From contig NC_068577.1 in assembly GCF_025698545.1 (NCBI RefSeq), positions 496,001 through 560,000 of the forward strand: a stretch of 64,000 bases of DNA. Direction: 5' to 3'. Below are positions 24,489 to 39,709 of the stretch, in pieces. Positions within the stretch are counted from its first letter, which is position 1, and each line of letters opens with the position of its first letter. The DNA comes from Gossypium raimondii. Its lineage: Eukaryota; Streptophyta; Magnoliopsida; Malvales; Malvaceae. The translations under genes and the position numbers were made by a program. The notes beneath the pieces are model-generated. The model saw only the letters and a list, made by a program, of their open reading frames with translations. It was not told where the DNA came from and did no database searches.

Positions 24489-26142
24489 TCACAAAAAACC
24501 ATCCCTCCTATCTTGTTCCTCTGCTTCCTTGTTAGCAGCTTGAACTGATTTGAACCAAAGAAATGCCTGAATATGTTAAGTCACATTATTACAAGAACTT
24601 GGTTAGATTGAGTCAATAAAATTCAATTTATACATTTCATTAGTATTTCATATCAATCACTTTGAAAATGAGTTTTGTCACCAAAATCAATGAAAGGACT
24701 ACTAGATTACAGGATATTCAACAAGTTTGGTATTATTCCTAGTCAAAATTTTGTCTCAAGAGCTTGTACATAGATCGTTCCATCTGCTTAAGCACTCCCA
24801 CCTTGAAAACCCAGAAATGTTCTTGATAGAGTAATGAAGATGAACCCCAACAAAGAACAAAGTAAAATTTTTTTATCATTTTTAGTATGTCAAAATGAAA
24901 TTTTACCTTTCTTTAATTTAAAATTTTAAAAAATTTAAATTAAAAATTTTTCATTTTAGGAAGACGGAAACCCTACCAATCTTCCCTAACTACGCTCTGA
25001 CCATATAAAACATGAGTTCAGAATGTACTCATACCGGACATGATCTTAAAAGTTGCGGGTTCAAAAAGATTTAAATATTTAATATTGTACTCGAATGAAT
25101 GAAATGGTTAATCATTCGAGTTAAACATTAAACATATGAACTCCTAAAACCAAAATGGAATACAATTCCATATTCGAAAACATTGATCTCAACGACAGAA
25201 AAAGTAGAGAAACAAACTCACCGAAGTGGGGATTCCGGTAAATGCGAAGAAACCAAGCAGAGGCGCATAGAAAATGCTGTCTGAGTTCAAAACTCCAAAA
25301 ACAGGCCTTTGGTTGATATACTCAAAAATAGAACCAACCTGCAGGATGAAGAAGAAAAAGGTTTAGCCATCTTAAATTCGAGTGTCTCAAGCCGCTCGGA
25401 CTTTCATTTTTCTTTTAGTATGAATCTGTCACCTATATCAGGCACAATATAATCTTCAAAGAATTTCAAATGGATAGCCGAACAAGTGTTAGTTCGATTG
25501 GTATTAATTCATCCTAAATATTAATAATTTAATTTAATACATTTTAGCCTCTTTATTAGATGAAAAAAAATTATATTTTTGACACCCTCAAATATTAAAA
25601 ATTTAATTTAAACCATTTTAATACAAAATTTTAGCTTTTAAATCTTGAATTTTATAATTTAATCTAGTCTAAAACCATTATCTAAGCACATCCACCATCT
25701 TAAATTTTAGTTAACTTTTTCGATTAAAAGATTACGTAATTAGTAAAAACCAGCGCGAAGCATTAGTAATTGAGTAAAGAAGACTTGAACATACCGCAGC
25801 AATGGCGGTCACCGCTGAAGCAAGCAAGTAAACGAAGAAAGGAACCTCAAAACTCTGCTGTGCTGTGGAACTCTTGCCTTCACCTTGAGCCCAAGGTGGA
25901 GGCTCGTCGGAATCGGGTTTAGCCCAAGAAGGTATACTTTCTTCGGACTTACTTGAATCGGCTGAACCTTCGGTTGCATTAAGCTGCACAAGCAACCCGC
26001 CACGAGATAACCTTTTGTTCCCATTCAGAAACCTGTCTCTAACGCTTAGAAACAATGGGCGAGATGATGATTCGTTTTCTCTTATGGGAAACCCGCGGAC
26101 TAGAACTGAATTGCAGGGAGACAATAAGGTCGTAACCACCAT
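24489..26142 (-). CDS. Small plastid membrane protein of unknown function
   Basis: Three minus-strand exons: 26142-25795, 25338-25222 and 24566-24489, all phase 0 with GT-AG junctions (543 bases, 180 residues). The N-terminus (MVVTTLLSPCNSVLVRGF, rich in Ser/Arg with few acids to about residue 50) looks like a chloroplast transit peptide. A hydrophilic linker follows with a repeated Pro-Trp pattern (IPSWAKP, PPPWAQGEG). Two membrane segments come next: about 99-118 (FFVYLLASAVTAIAAV) and about 138-160 (FYAPLLGFFAFTGIP). The tail is charged, AANKEAEEQDRRDGFL. I recognise this as a conserved plant plastid protein but cannot give a function or symbol. It lies head-to-head with the macro-domain gene, 965 bases apart. 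Confidence 0.88.
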
Positions 26143-27107
26143 AGCGAACTCTTCCCCCTTAATCCTTATTCTATTATTTCGATTTTGCTGCTGGAGACGA
26201 CAAAAATAAACGTAATTAATAGAGGAGATAACTCAAAATCTGATGACCCAAAGTAGAAACCAATCTTCAAATTAAGTTTAGGGTTTCAAAAATTACCTTA
26301 CTGGTCGGCAAGGGACTGGAGGAGGAGGACAGGGATAGGGAGGAAATATTTCAAAGGGATAATAAAATAGGCGGGGATGTGTGGAGATGGTTGAGACTTG
26401 AGAGTAGATTGGCAAATTTCAAAAGGAAAGGTCAAATTGATTATTAGTCCCTGCCTTTTTGTAATTCTAAAATTTTAGTCCTAACCTAAGCTAAAACAGT
26501 TAAATTGGTTAGGTCAATAGTAGCAAAATCTGATATTTAAATATAATTAATATTTAACTAATTATTTTATATTAATTTATATTTAGGGGTTTTTTTCATA
26601 TTCATATTAATATTGGATTATTTTGTATTTGTTGTTTTTTGAGTAATTATTAAGTAAATCGAGATTAACATCATATTTAATTAAACTTGCATTTGGTTTA
26701 GGCGATTTAACTCAGCCCAAAGGTTCGCTCGAAAAGTAAAAATGTTTCAGTAAAAATATAGGTCCAAAAATGGACTTAGGCGAAAAGTGGTAAGGTCATT
26801 TTTTAGCCCGGCCAGCTTGAATTTTTAAAAAAATTATTGCTTCGTTATTATTTTGTTATCATTTCAATATTACATTACTACTATTTTTTAAATTTTTTAT
26901 GTAAAAAGTAAATAATTTTTTTTTAAATAGATAGATCGAACTGAGCTTAAATTTTAATATTTTTATTCAAGTTAGAGTTAAAAAAAATTTAACCTAATTT
27001 TTAAACCGAACCAAATATAAACATATCAATCGGGTTTAGAATTTTGTTAACCCCACGTGGAGAACTCTAGGTACATCACTATTTCTGTTTTTTATAAACA
27101 AAAATAG
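26143..27107. other. Spacer between two divergent genes
   Basis: Contains both promoters. 26430-26560 has words of the 47997-48545 MITE family (attattagtccctg, ttttagtcctaa, ggttaggtcaa). 26690-27020 is AT-rich repeat-like DNA. No further gene. Confidence 0.5.
27053..27060 (+). promoter_or_regulatory. Palindromic G-box CCACGTGG before the macro-domain gene
   Basis: A perfect 8-base palindrome lies 48 bases before the ATG at 27108. G-boxes bind bZIP and bHLH factors and often mediate light or ABA responses. The site may lie at or just before the transcription start. Confidence 0.45.
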
Positions 27108-29396
27108 ATGATTAGCACTTCGATTCTCTCCAGAGGTGGCCGAGGAATAAGGTTCCTACCATTTCATCGCCATTTAATTCCTGCTAGTACTACCTGTTCC
27201 ACTACTACACTTGCCACTCTTTCCTCCCACCCAAACCCCACTTCTTTCAAAATCGCCACTAAAAACCCCGCTCCTTTCCAAAACATCGTGAAATCCTCGT
27301 CACCAGTTCCTGGGATTGTTGGGTTTTCAATGATGGCGTCTGCAACTGCTGGAGAAGATGGTCATTTCAAGTTGTCTGAAACCAGTGTGCTTAAAATCAA
27401 CAAGGGTGATATTACTAAGTGGTTTATTGATGGCTCCTCTGATGCTATTGTTAGTCCTTTCTCTTTAATCTTTAGTTTCTTTCTGTTATAATTGTTTCTG
27501 GGTTTTTGATGATTTGTTTTTGTTTATATTTTGTTTATCGTATTTGAAGTATGTTTGTTTATGGAATTAGTGATCCAAATCTCTGTTTAAGTAGGATAAT
27601 TGATTAATGTTATGGGCAAATGGAAGGATTGTTGAGTTGGATTTTAAAAAATGGAAGGATTTCTTTAAATCATAACATTTTATCGGGATTTGTCTCTTTA
27701 CTCCGTCGAGAGAGCTCCAGTGGGGTCACAAAATAGGAGTGTTTCGGGGTGCCTGAATAGGTGAACATGGCAAACGGAAGAGTTTGCACGTGGTGTGACT
27801 CAACCCTGAGTAGGAGAACCATGGCAAACTGAAGGTCTCACTCGATTTTATGACCTATGGCATATAAGTTATTGATGAGGGAGTATGATGAGCTCGTAGT
27901 GCTCTAGGTAGAGCTGAGGCATATCAACAAAAATTATGTGTTCTTTATGGATGTGCCACGTGTTGCTTCAACAAGCAAAACTATGGTCGCTGAAGAGCGA
28001 GTGCATAGCTCCCTCGAGATCCTCTATATGGTAGAGGTCTTGAGTTTGAGCCTTACCGTGAGCTCGCTCTTCAGCAACTATGGCTTGATGCTATATATAT
28101 ATATGTGTATGTATTGATGGCTATATTTCTTTGGTGGGATATTAAAATCAAGCACGGTGATAGTTCTAATGATAATCACCTGCAGGTTAATCCAGCAAAC
28201 CCGAGAATGCTCGGAGGTGGTGGCGCTGATGGAGGTATTCTACCTCTGCAAATTTTTCTTCTCCTCATTTTGAACCTTGTTGATGTCTTAGAAAACTGAA
28301 CTTATAATGACCATTGATGAATTTTACTAGCCATACATAGAGCTGCTGGCCCAGAACTTAAAGAAGCATGCTATAAGGTACCAGAAGTTCAACCTGGTAT
28401 TCGTTGTCCCACCGGAGAAGCAAGGATTACCCCGTAAGTTCTTCGGTTTTTACTGCCGGTTCATCTGAATGTTTGCACGTTAACATACTAACATGTTGAG
28501 ATTATGCAGAGGATTTAAACTGCCAGCATCTCATGTGATTCACACTGTTGGACCGATTTATGATTCCGACAAGGACCCTAAAGGCTCACTGAGAAATGCA
28601 TACAAGTATGCTATGATGTTCCTTTTACACCATTCAATTTGTAGTTTTAAGTTTATCATTCTCAATAAGATTTCCTCTTGAAATTGTTGCAGAAATTGCT
28701 TAACTGTGGCTAAAGAGAACAACATTAAATACATTGCATTTCCTTCCATATCTTGCGGTGTATACGGGTAAGTAATGCAATAGAACCACCAAAGGATTTT
28801 GTGGAAAGTTGGCTAAATTATATCTGTTGGTAGCATGTTCTTTAAGGATTGGTTTTTAATTTGTGATATTTGGAGGTAAAAATACCATGGAGACCCTTGT
28901 ACTAGGAGTCAATTTGCATTTTGCCCATTGTGTAACTTTCTGGAATTGGTTTTGACAAAGATCATGAACTCATAGACATAGTAGAAATGTTTTTGATCTT
29001 TTCACTTTCGGTCATGGAAGACCGTTCTTTTCTGTCAAATTCATTGTTGTTTAAGTAACAAATCCATACTGTGTTCATGGATTTCTTTATTTTTCTACCT
29101 TAGATTTTTTTTTTTTCTTTTCTGAAAAATTTCCAGGTACCCTTATGAGGAAGCAGCTACAGTTGCTTTATCTACTATCAAAGAATTTGCCAATGACATT
29201 AAAGAGGTAAGTTCCCTTTTCAATGTATTTTGAGTGTCCTTGGTGGAGGCTTATATATTCATACTCATTTTTCAAATATGTGTCGAATACGGATATTTCG
29301 AGAAAAATAAAGAGTTGGTGTTTGCAGGTGCACTTTGTTCTATTTGCTGATGATATATACGATATTTGGACGAAAAAAGCAAAGGAATTGCTCTAG
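27108..29396 (+). CDS. Macro-domain (ADP-ribose-1''-phosphate processing) protein
   Basis: Seven exons: 27108-27449, 28186-28234, 28331-28433, 28510-28605, 28693-28767, 29137-29206 and 29328-29396 (804 bases, 267 residues), with consistent phases. Residues 1-75 are Ser/Thr-rich and basic, like an organelle transit peptide; an internal MMASATAGEDG start near 75 may give a shorter cytosolic form. The macro domain (about 90-260) has KGDITKW, the ADP-ribose loop VNPANPRMLGGGGADGAIH from residue 115, CPTGEARIT, HTVGPIY and the second phosphate loop FPSISCGVYGYP at 213-224. Macro domains bind ADP-ribose and many remove it from proteins or hydrolyse its phosphate. It resembles Arabidopsis At2g40600 (from memory). 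Substrate is not deducible. Intron 1 holds an imperfect palindrome. Confidence 0.94.
28874..28935 (+). mobile_element. End fragment of the Mutator-type MITE
   Basis: ggtaaaaataccatggagac followed by ccttgtactaggagtcaatt matches the left end of the element at 7494-7859. The rest is missing. It lies in intron 5 of the macro-domain gene. Confidence 0.65.
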
Positions 29397-29627
29397 GTTT
29401 AGTGCATGCTAGGAACTAGAATTGAGAACTTCTTCATGCTTGAGGGTGTATTGGATAATAAATGTACCTGAATTGGCATGGACCAATTAACTTTCTGTTG
29501 GATTATGTATTGTGAGGAATGCATAGATGCCATATGCCAATGTGCTTAAATCTGGATTTTATATATGATTGGTGCAGTTTTGTTTTTATAAAATAATCTC
29601 ATTTTAGGTTTTGATTATATTTGTTCT

Positions 29628-29757
29628 TTTTGGCAATGTCTAGAATTACCCATAGTCTCTCTTCAAGGATAATGCGCTTCAGCACATTTGAACTCACGTC
29701 CTCCAATATTGATAATAATGCCCATGCTCATCGAGCTAAGACTCAATCGATATGTTC
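29628..29757 (-). mobile_element. SINE family B, reverse orientation
   Basis: On the minus strand it reads gattgagtcttagctcgatg (A-box-like), then gtgagttcaaatgtgc (B-box-like), gaagcgcattatcc and ctatgggtaattctagacat. It lies about 230 bases after the macro-domain stop. Confidence 0.7.
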
Positions 29758-30717
29758 AGTGCAGTTTTGAAGTATTACAAATTGTTGCTATGATGTGTTA
29801 AATTTTTTGAAATTTTTATTTTCTTAAAGAACTTGTGTTGAACGTGTAGAAATTCAATTCCGAACATATTAACACTTAGGATGGTAAGTTGATTTATGAT
29901 ATGATACACACTCAAGAGGGCATGAAACAATCATAGATATACTATGCTTGCGGACATTTTGAAATTTTCAAGAATTTATTCTCTTTACTATTTAAATTTT
30001 AAAATTTAAGTCTAATTAATAATTTATTAAATTTTTTATTAAATTTTTAGTGCGTCAATTTTAAATAAAAATATTATGTAATGTAACTAAAAAATGACAT
30101 TGTAGTGACTCTAAATTTAACAAAATGATTTTAACAATGTCAATAGTTGAATTTGAATTTTAAAATTTGAAAAGTAAAGAGATTAAATTCCTAAAATAGA
30201 AATGTAGGGATTAAATTTCAAATTTACAAAGAGTACATAGACTTGTGGCATATTTTAATATAAAACTATGTAATTTTGTTAAAATTAGTATAATTAATTT
30301 ATAATAAAACTATGTAAGTTAATTAATTATTTAATAGGTCAAATGAAAAATTATTTGTTCCAATAAAAGTTTTCAGTTTATTTAAATGAAATTAATTAAA
30401 TAACATATAATTATATATTTTTAAAAATAACATATATCGTGTTTGGAATTTGTTTGTAATTATCCATTTAATTATTTCAATGCTTAACCTTGAGAGTGTA
30501 ATTAGAGTGCTTCAATTACACGAAACTTACTAATTAATTAATTATTCAAATATGAAACATGTATAATTACGATAATTTACATCCCAATCCAATTGCTAGA
30601 ATACTTTTCAAATCGTACCTACACTTTTTGTAAAATAAAAGACACATTTTTGATAAATTAAAGTAAAAGAACTAATGTATTAATTCCCTAAAGTAGAGGG
30701 ATGAAATTTTAATTATT
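29758..30717. other. Gene-free AT-rich DNA
   Basis: 29960-30250 has mirrored words like a fold-back MITE (tttaagtctaatt, agggattaaatttcaaattt) without clear ends. Nothing coding. Confidence 0.4.
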
Positions 30718-30832
30718 GAAGCCCATGTGTTGGCCTGATAGTCCGGGTGTTCACCATCTCAGGTGTGATTTGAATTCGAGTCGCACTAGTCGTTTAGGGC
30801 TTTGCCCTCCTCTTGTAATTCACAAAAAAAAA
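30718..30832 (+). mobile_element. SINE-like element, family C
   Basis: Begins with a tRNA-like stretch (ttggcctgatagtccggg) and has tttgaattcgagtcgc as a possible B box. It then reads ctagtcgtttagggctttgc and ctcctcttgtaattcac, ending in a poly-A tail. Only one copy is in the window, so the family call rests on structure. Confidence 0.5.
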
Positions 30833-31323
30833 ATTATTTATTTGATTGTTATTGGTCTAATAGTTGAATCGATTAAACTAATAGAATCTAAAACCAATAG
30901 TGTAACTAGTTCAACCATTGGTTTGATTATTATAACATTTTATAGGACACTCTAAAAGTATAGAATATTATCACTCGAAAATTTAAATAATTTTTAAAAT
31001 TTTTCTAATGATGTTATGACACGATCTCAAAGTGTCACGTCATCCAACTATATTTTTAAAAGTTATCAAATTTTTTTAGTGATAAAAATAAATCTAATTG
31101 CTAAATTCAAGAACGAAAGTAAGGAAAAAATTACATATACCTGATTAGACCTCTTTGTCAAGTTAAAGGGCCAAAATATAAATTATCCCATCTATCAATG
31201 AGTTAGGGTTCCAACACTACAGTCGCCCAAGTATAAATCCATATTTTTCCCCAAAATTTTATTCTTTCTCTCACAAGCCAAAAACCCTCGTTATTAATCG
31301 GCGGAAGCAGATAGCCTCTAGCC
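30833..31323. other. Flank and promoter of the eS26 gene
   Basis: AT-rich, with a CT-rich leader from about 31255 to the ATG, typical of plant ribosomal-protein genes. A telobox-like aaaccct lies at about 31281. No other gene. Confidence 0.45.
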
Positions 31324-33372
<2,049 letters not shown>

Positions 33373-34125
33373 GGCCTGTGAAAGCTTTTAAGATAAATTT
33401 TCTATATTCTTATTTTGGTTTAAAATGGTTGCATTAATTTGAAGAACATGGAGACATGTAGGAAGGTTTTGATTGCTTCAAAGTTTAATACCATTTGATA
33501 CCTTTTTATTGTTATTTTGAAAGCCTTGAATGGTTGAGATTTGAGAATACTTGTTCATAAAAACTGTTGCTTTTGCTTCTACTTATTTCTCATTATTTTG
33601 CATAAAATTAAAAAAAATTAGTAAATATATTTTTCACAATTTTTGTTTCATCCACATCATGAATTATAAATTTGGTTATATATTAATATTTTATTGAATT
33701 AGTATAACATCAATTAATTTTGTTAAATAATGACAAAATTCATGAAATTATTTTTATCATTTTATAAAGAGTAAATTATATTGGTAGTTATCTAACTATT
33801 GGTAAGTATTTTTGTTGGTGATCTAATTATTCTATTTTTCTATCTTGTCACTAACCGTTAAATGGCTGTGACAGTGTCTAAAATTGATATAATATCAACT
33901 TTAACAATTAATTAATCTTTAACATTTATACATTAAAAATTCAAGATAATAATCTTCAGTTTTCTTTCAATTTTTAAAATCACTTTCAATGTCACAAAGA
34001 AAATAAAATTATACAATTAAAATTTTTATTATCAAGATTAAATTGACACGATATATAAATATTGAAGATTAAAATTATTATTATATCAATTTTAAAACTA
34101 TTAAATTATTTTCCTATTATACACA
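33373..34125. other. eS26 3' UTR and spacer to the AKR gene
   Basis: 33373-33600 is 3' UTR-like. 33776-34120 is a fold-back-type AT repeat related by words to 2190-2560 and 23903-24272. It is skipped in the eS26-AKR junction of the second array copy. Confidence 0.5.
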
Positions 34126-34468
34126 AGGATTTAAGTTGGAGTATTCTGTAATTTACTTTAAAAATAAGCGTTATAAGTAGTAACATATCTATTAAAATTC
34201 GATCTGAATACGAATTTATACAATTCGAGTAAAACCAACAAATTAAATTAACAAGTCTCCTCAAAATTCAGGACCTCGTCCTTACCAACCGAACCAAGTT
34301 TCGTCTGGCTAAAACCCATTCAATCGGCAGTTGAACCGTGATCGGACACGCCATGTTGTGAAGTGTCAGAACCCAAACTTACCACAAACTTGGTTCACGA
34401 CATGTTTTTCAAAAGTTTTATTTTTCGGTACGTGGCTGACATGCATTACGCCATGCACCCATCAGACC

Positions 34469-34480
34469 CTATATATATAC
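34469..34480 (+). promoter_or_regulatory. TATA box of AKR1
   Basis: tatatatata lies about 55 bases before the ATG at 34532. The same element stands before AKR3 at about 49562-49571 and is absent before AKR2, whose promoter was lost. Confidence 0.6.
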
Positions 34481-34507
34481 GTATGCATTTTATAGAGTTG
34501 CACCTAG

Positions 34508-36071
<1,564 letters not shown>

Positions 36072-36817
36072 TAATAATATAATCCCATTTTACAATGTTG
36101 ATGTTCTTATCAATAAATACGATGATGATGATTCCATGTGTGTTTGTAGTGATGATGATATGTAACCAAAAGTACTTAGATCTGAAATAAAAATAAATAA
36201 ATCCTGTTTGAGAAAAAAGGACTGATTTATAAATTTAATTTAATTTTTTATTTTATGTTAAATGAATTTTTTAGCAAGATGAAAATAAGCACCAATTTTC
36301 TCTTAATTAAATACTAAAATTTGTTAAAATAGAAATTAAAATGAAAGATATAGAAGTAATAATATAATTTTTGACGGTAGGACAAAAACTAAGTTTATTA
36401 TGTATTAATTTATAAATCTATCATTTTAAAAGAGTAAATTAAATTTTTTTTCATCTAAAAATTTACTTTATATTAATTATAATATCAAAGCACGTCCGAT
36501 ATCAACATTCATTGTCTAAGACACAAAGCAAGGAATATAGGAAAACAAAAGGTAAAACATATACTTTTAGTATCAGCTACTATTCTCTTACTTAAGAGTA
36601 CACTCAAACCCATTGCATCCCATTCACAGTAATTATAAAGCAGAAACATATATAGGTAAAGGCAGCCCACCGTTGAAGCAAAGTACCGTGGCAAGTTCAA
36701 AGAGACTCCTACAAATAAACATTTGGAATCTCTCCCTTCTAATTTTCTGCTTTCTTTGAGTTTTTCAATTTCAATTTTTCTTTCTCTACCACATCGAAAG
36801 AGACAGAGAGGAAGGAG

Positions 36818-38737
36818 TCAACTCCATGTTTTAGCTGTGTGGACTGCTGTGGGTTTTACCTCCACAAGACGTGTGCCCAGGCACCTTTGGAGCTTAATCA
36901 TCCTTTTCATCGCCACCATCCTCTCCTGCTTCTGCAGAATCCACCATCTTCTTACACAAGGTGCGTTTGCGATTTCTGTGATGAAACATGCGAGAAATTC
37001 ATTTACCATTGCTCTTGTGGCTTGTACTTTCATATTAAATGTGCTTTGTTTACATTTAATATTGCTGAAAGAAATTTGAAAGAGCTTGAGCATGTTGCTC
37101 TTGAGGATCCATCGTTTTCCCCTAAAAACGATGGTGGAAGCCTGGGTAAGTGCTTTGCGTGCTGGGAACCATTAGCAAGATATACATACTTCTCTCTTGG
37201 TTGTGGGTTTAATTTGCATAAGAAATGTGCTGATCTTCCTCTCAAAATAGATCATTTGTGTCATCGCAAACATCCTCTTGTTCTGCAATTTAATAGTGAA
37301 CGGCTTTCTTGCAAGACATGCCAAGTAACTCCAGAGAGAGGATTTGTGTATGGTTGTTCAGCTTGTAAGTTGGCGATTCACATTGATTGTGCATCGCCAT
37401 TATCAGTTATTGAAGATAAAAGTCATCCACACCCATTCACCTTGTTTTGGAGACGAATTCCATTCGTTTGTGATGCTTGTGGCACTGAAGGACATCATGT
37501 TGCATATACATGTGGTACGTGCGGTATTATGGTCCATAAAAAATGCATTTCATTGCCACGCATTATCCGACACATTATGCATATCCATCGTCTTTTTCAC
37601 AAGTATTTCATTGATAAGGAATATTTTGAAAGTTTGAATTGCTTACGGTGTCATGAAGTTGTTGATACAGAGTACGGTAGTTACTTCTGTGCAGATTGCA
37701 ATGTTATATTCCATGTGAATTGTGCATTGCAAAAAAAGGAGTGGTATTGCATAGTTTCACAGGAAAATGAAGATAACAAGTCTCTTGATATACCTGTTAA
37801 CTCTATCACTAAGGTTCTTGAGAGGAATGATGCTGGAGAAGCCACAGTAATAGAACATTGCGAGCATAAGCACTACTTGATGTTAAGTTACAAAATGAAA
37901 GAGCATGGTGATAAATGTTGTGATGGGTGCTTGTTATTGATCTCCGCTAAGTTCTACTATTGCTCGCGGTGTGATTTCTTTCTTCATAAATCTTGTGCTG
38001 AATTACCCAAGAAGAGGCTTTTTAAGAATCATGATTGTGATGAAGAGCGTTTTTCTGGACCAAAACCCTTCATCCTTACTTCAGACGGCATGTTCAAATG
38101 TGGTGGGTGCAGGAACCTTTCTAATGGATTTTCTTATAAATGTAATGAATGTGGTGCATGCAGTTGCCTTCGATGTCTTGCTCTAATTCTCCAAGATGGT
38201 GTAAAAATTCCAGGGCATAAACACCCTCTTCTTTTCTATTATGATTACTTTCATTATAAGGAGCAGTGTAGTGGTTGTGGGAGGGATATGATCAGTAGGA
38301 CATACCGTTGTAAGGATTGTAATTTTAATCGATGCCGTTCGTGTGTTCAGCTACCAGCAACAGTTAAACACAAATGCGATGATCATATTCTTACACTCAC
38401 TTATGACAAGATTACTGATTATGCAATATATCATTATTGTGATATTTGTGAGAAAGAAAGGGATCCAAAGCACTGGTTTTACCATTGTGAAACTTGTGAC
38501 ATTTCTGTTCACGTGGATTGCGTTCTTGGAGAATATTCATTCATCAAACTTGGGAGCACCTACAATGAGGGAAACCATGAACACCCTCTCACTTTTGTCA
38601 AGAAGATTCATTACTATCCTGAATGTGTTGAATGTGGTAAGCTTTGTGAAGATCTTTCTCTTGAATGCGCAGAACCAGGATGTAACTATATTGCTCATTG
38701 TAAATGCATAAAACCAGCAATCGGTGGTAGATACTGA
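36818..38737 (+). pseudogene. DC1-domain (Cys/His-rich C1) protein, copy A, start region deleted
   Basis: An open frame of about 640 codons, ending at TGA 38735-38737, encodes the same multi-module C1 protein as copies B and C but lacks their first 39 residues. Alignment with copy C shows a 116-base deletion between gaaggag (36811-36817) and tcaactcc, removing the ATG and the first half of module 1. Upstream the frame meets a stop (36740-36742) with no ATG between. The first in-frame methionine (GIMVHKKC) is about 230 residues in. Everything after the deletion is open and the cysteine/histidine pattern is kept, so the loss may be recent, or translation may use a non-AUG start. Its C-terminus, KCIKPAIGGRY, is longer than in the sister copies. 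Confidence 0.85.
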
Positions 38738-39709
38738 AAATTGCGGCTTCATCTTTAGAATAAGACAGTATGTGGTTATTGTTAATGGTTGCTATTTATT
38801 AATTATATGTTTAAACAATGTAATGTATTTAGATTTGAATTGTAAATATATGAGAATAAAATTGATATCTTTAATTTTCATATATTAATTTTGTTGCATG
38901 CTAACTAAAATCATAATAATCCTTAGATTCCATGAATAATTAGTCCTTAGTCCTTATGTGCTACATTCCATATTTATATAAGTTGAATATAGTTAGATAT
39001 AAAAAAATTGTTTGCACTGGAAATTTTGTTTAGAATGGATGTAAAATATTTTCATTATTTTGAAATTTTTTGAAAATATTTCATAAAATTTTTTCAAAGA
39101 AACAAATATATATTTCAATCAATAAAGGGTTGATTTACAAGAAGAATATGGACATTGATTAAATGGTACAATTTAATTTTAGTTTTTCTAAAATATTAAA
39201 AGTTCAATTTAATTCTTTTAAATTTTTTGTTAAATGAATTTTTATTTATTTTGATTCTTTCAAAAGCTTAATATTTATTTTAATGCAATAATTTTAGCTT
39301 TAACCTCTCAAAATTCTCTTAATTCCTTAATTTCAAACCCGAATACCTTGAGATAAGAGATGATAATGATCCCCAATTTTCTCTTAATTAAATACCAAAA
39401 TTGTACAAAAAAATAGAAAATAAAATTGAAAGATAAAGAAGGGATAATATAATTTTGACCCCTAAATGCTCACTTTGATATCTGTACTTTTTTTCTTCAC
39501 TTTGGCGAATCTAATTTTTTTTTTAACAAGGCGAAATTAATTATAATTTTTCATAGATAAAAATAAGTATATTATGTATTAATTATAATTTCATGATTTT
39601 TAAGGAATTAAACATAATTCTTTTCATTTTAGGGCTAAAGAGAAATTTTACTATATATTAATTTATAATTTCTTTATTTATAAAAGGACTGAAATGAATT
39701 TTTTTATTT

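Noticed and set aside
27690-28090. tRNA gene in macro-domain intron 1
   Set aside because: A B-box-like gagtttgagcc occurs, but no cloverleaf can be drawn with proper acceptor and anticodon stems.
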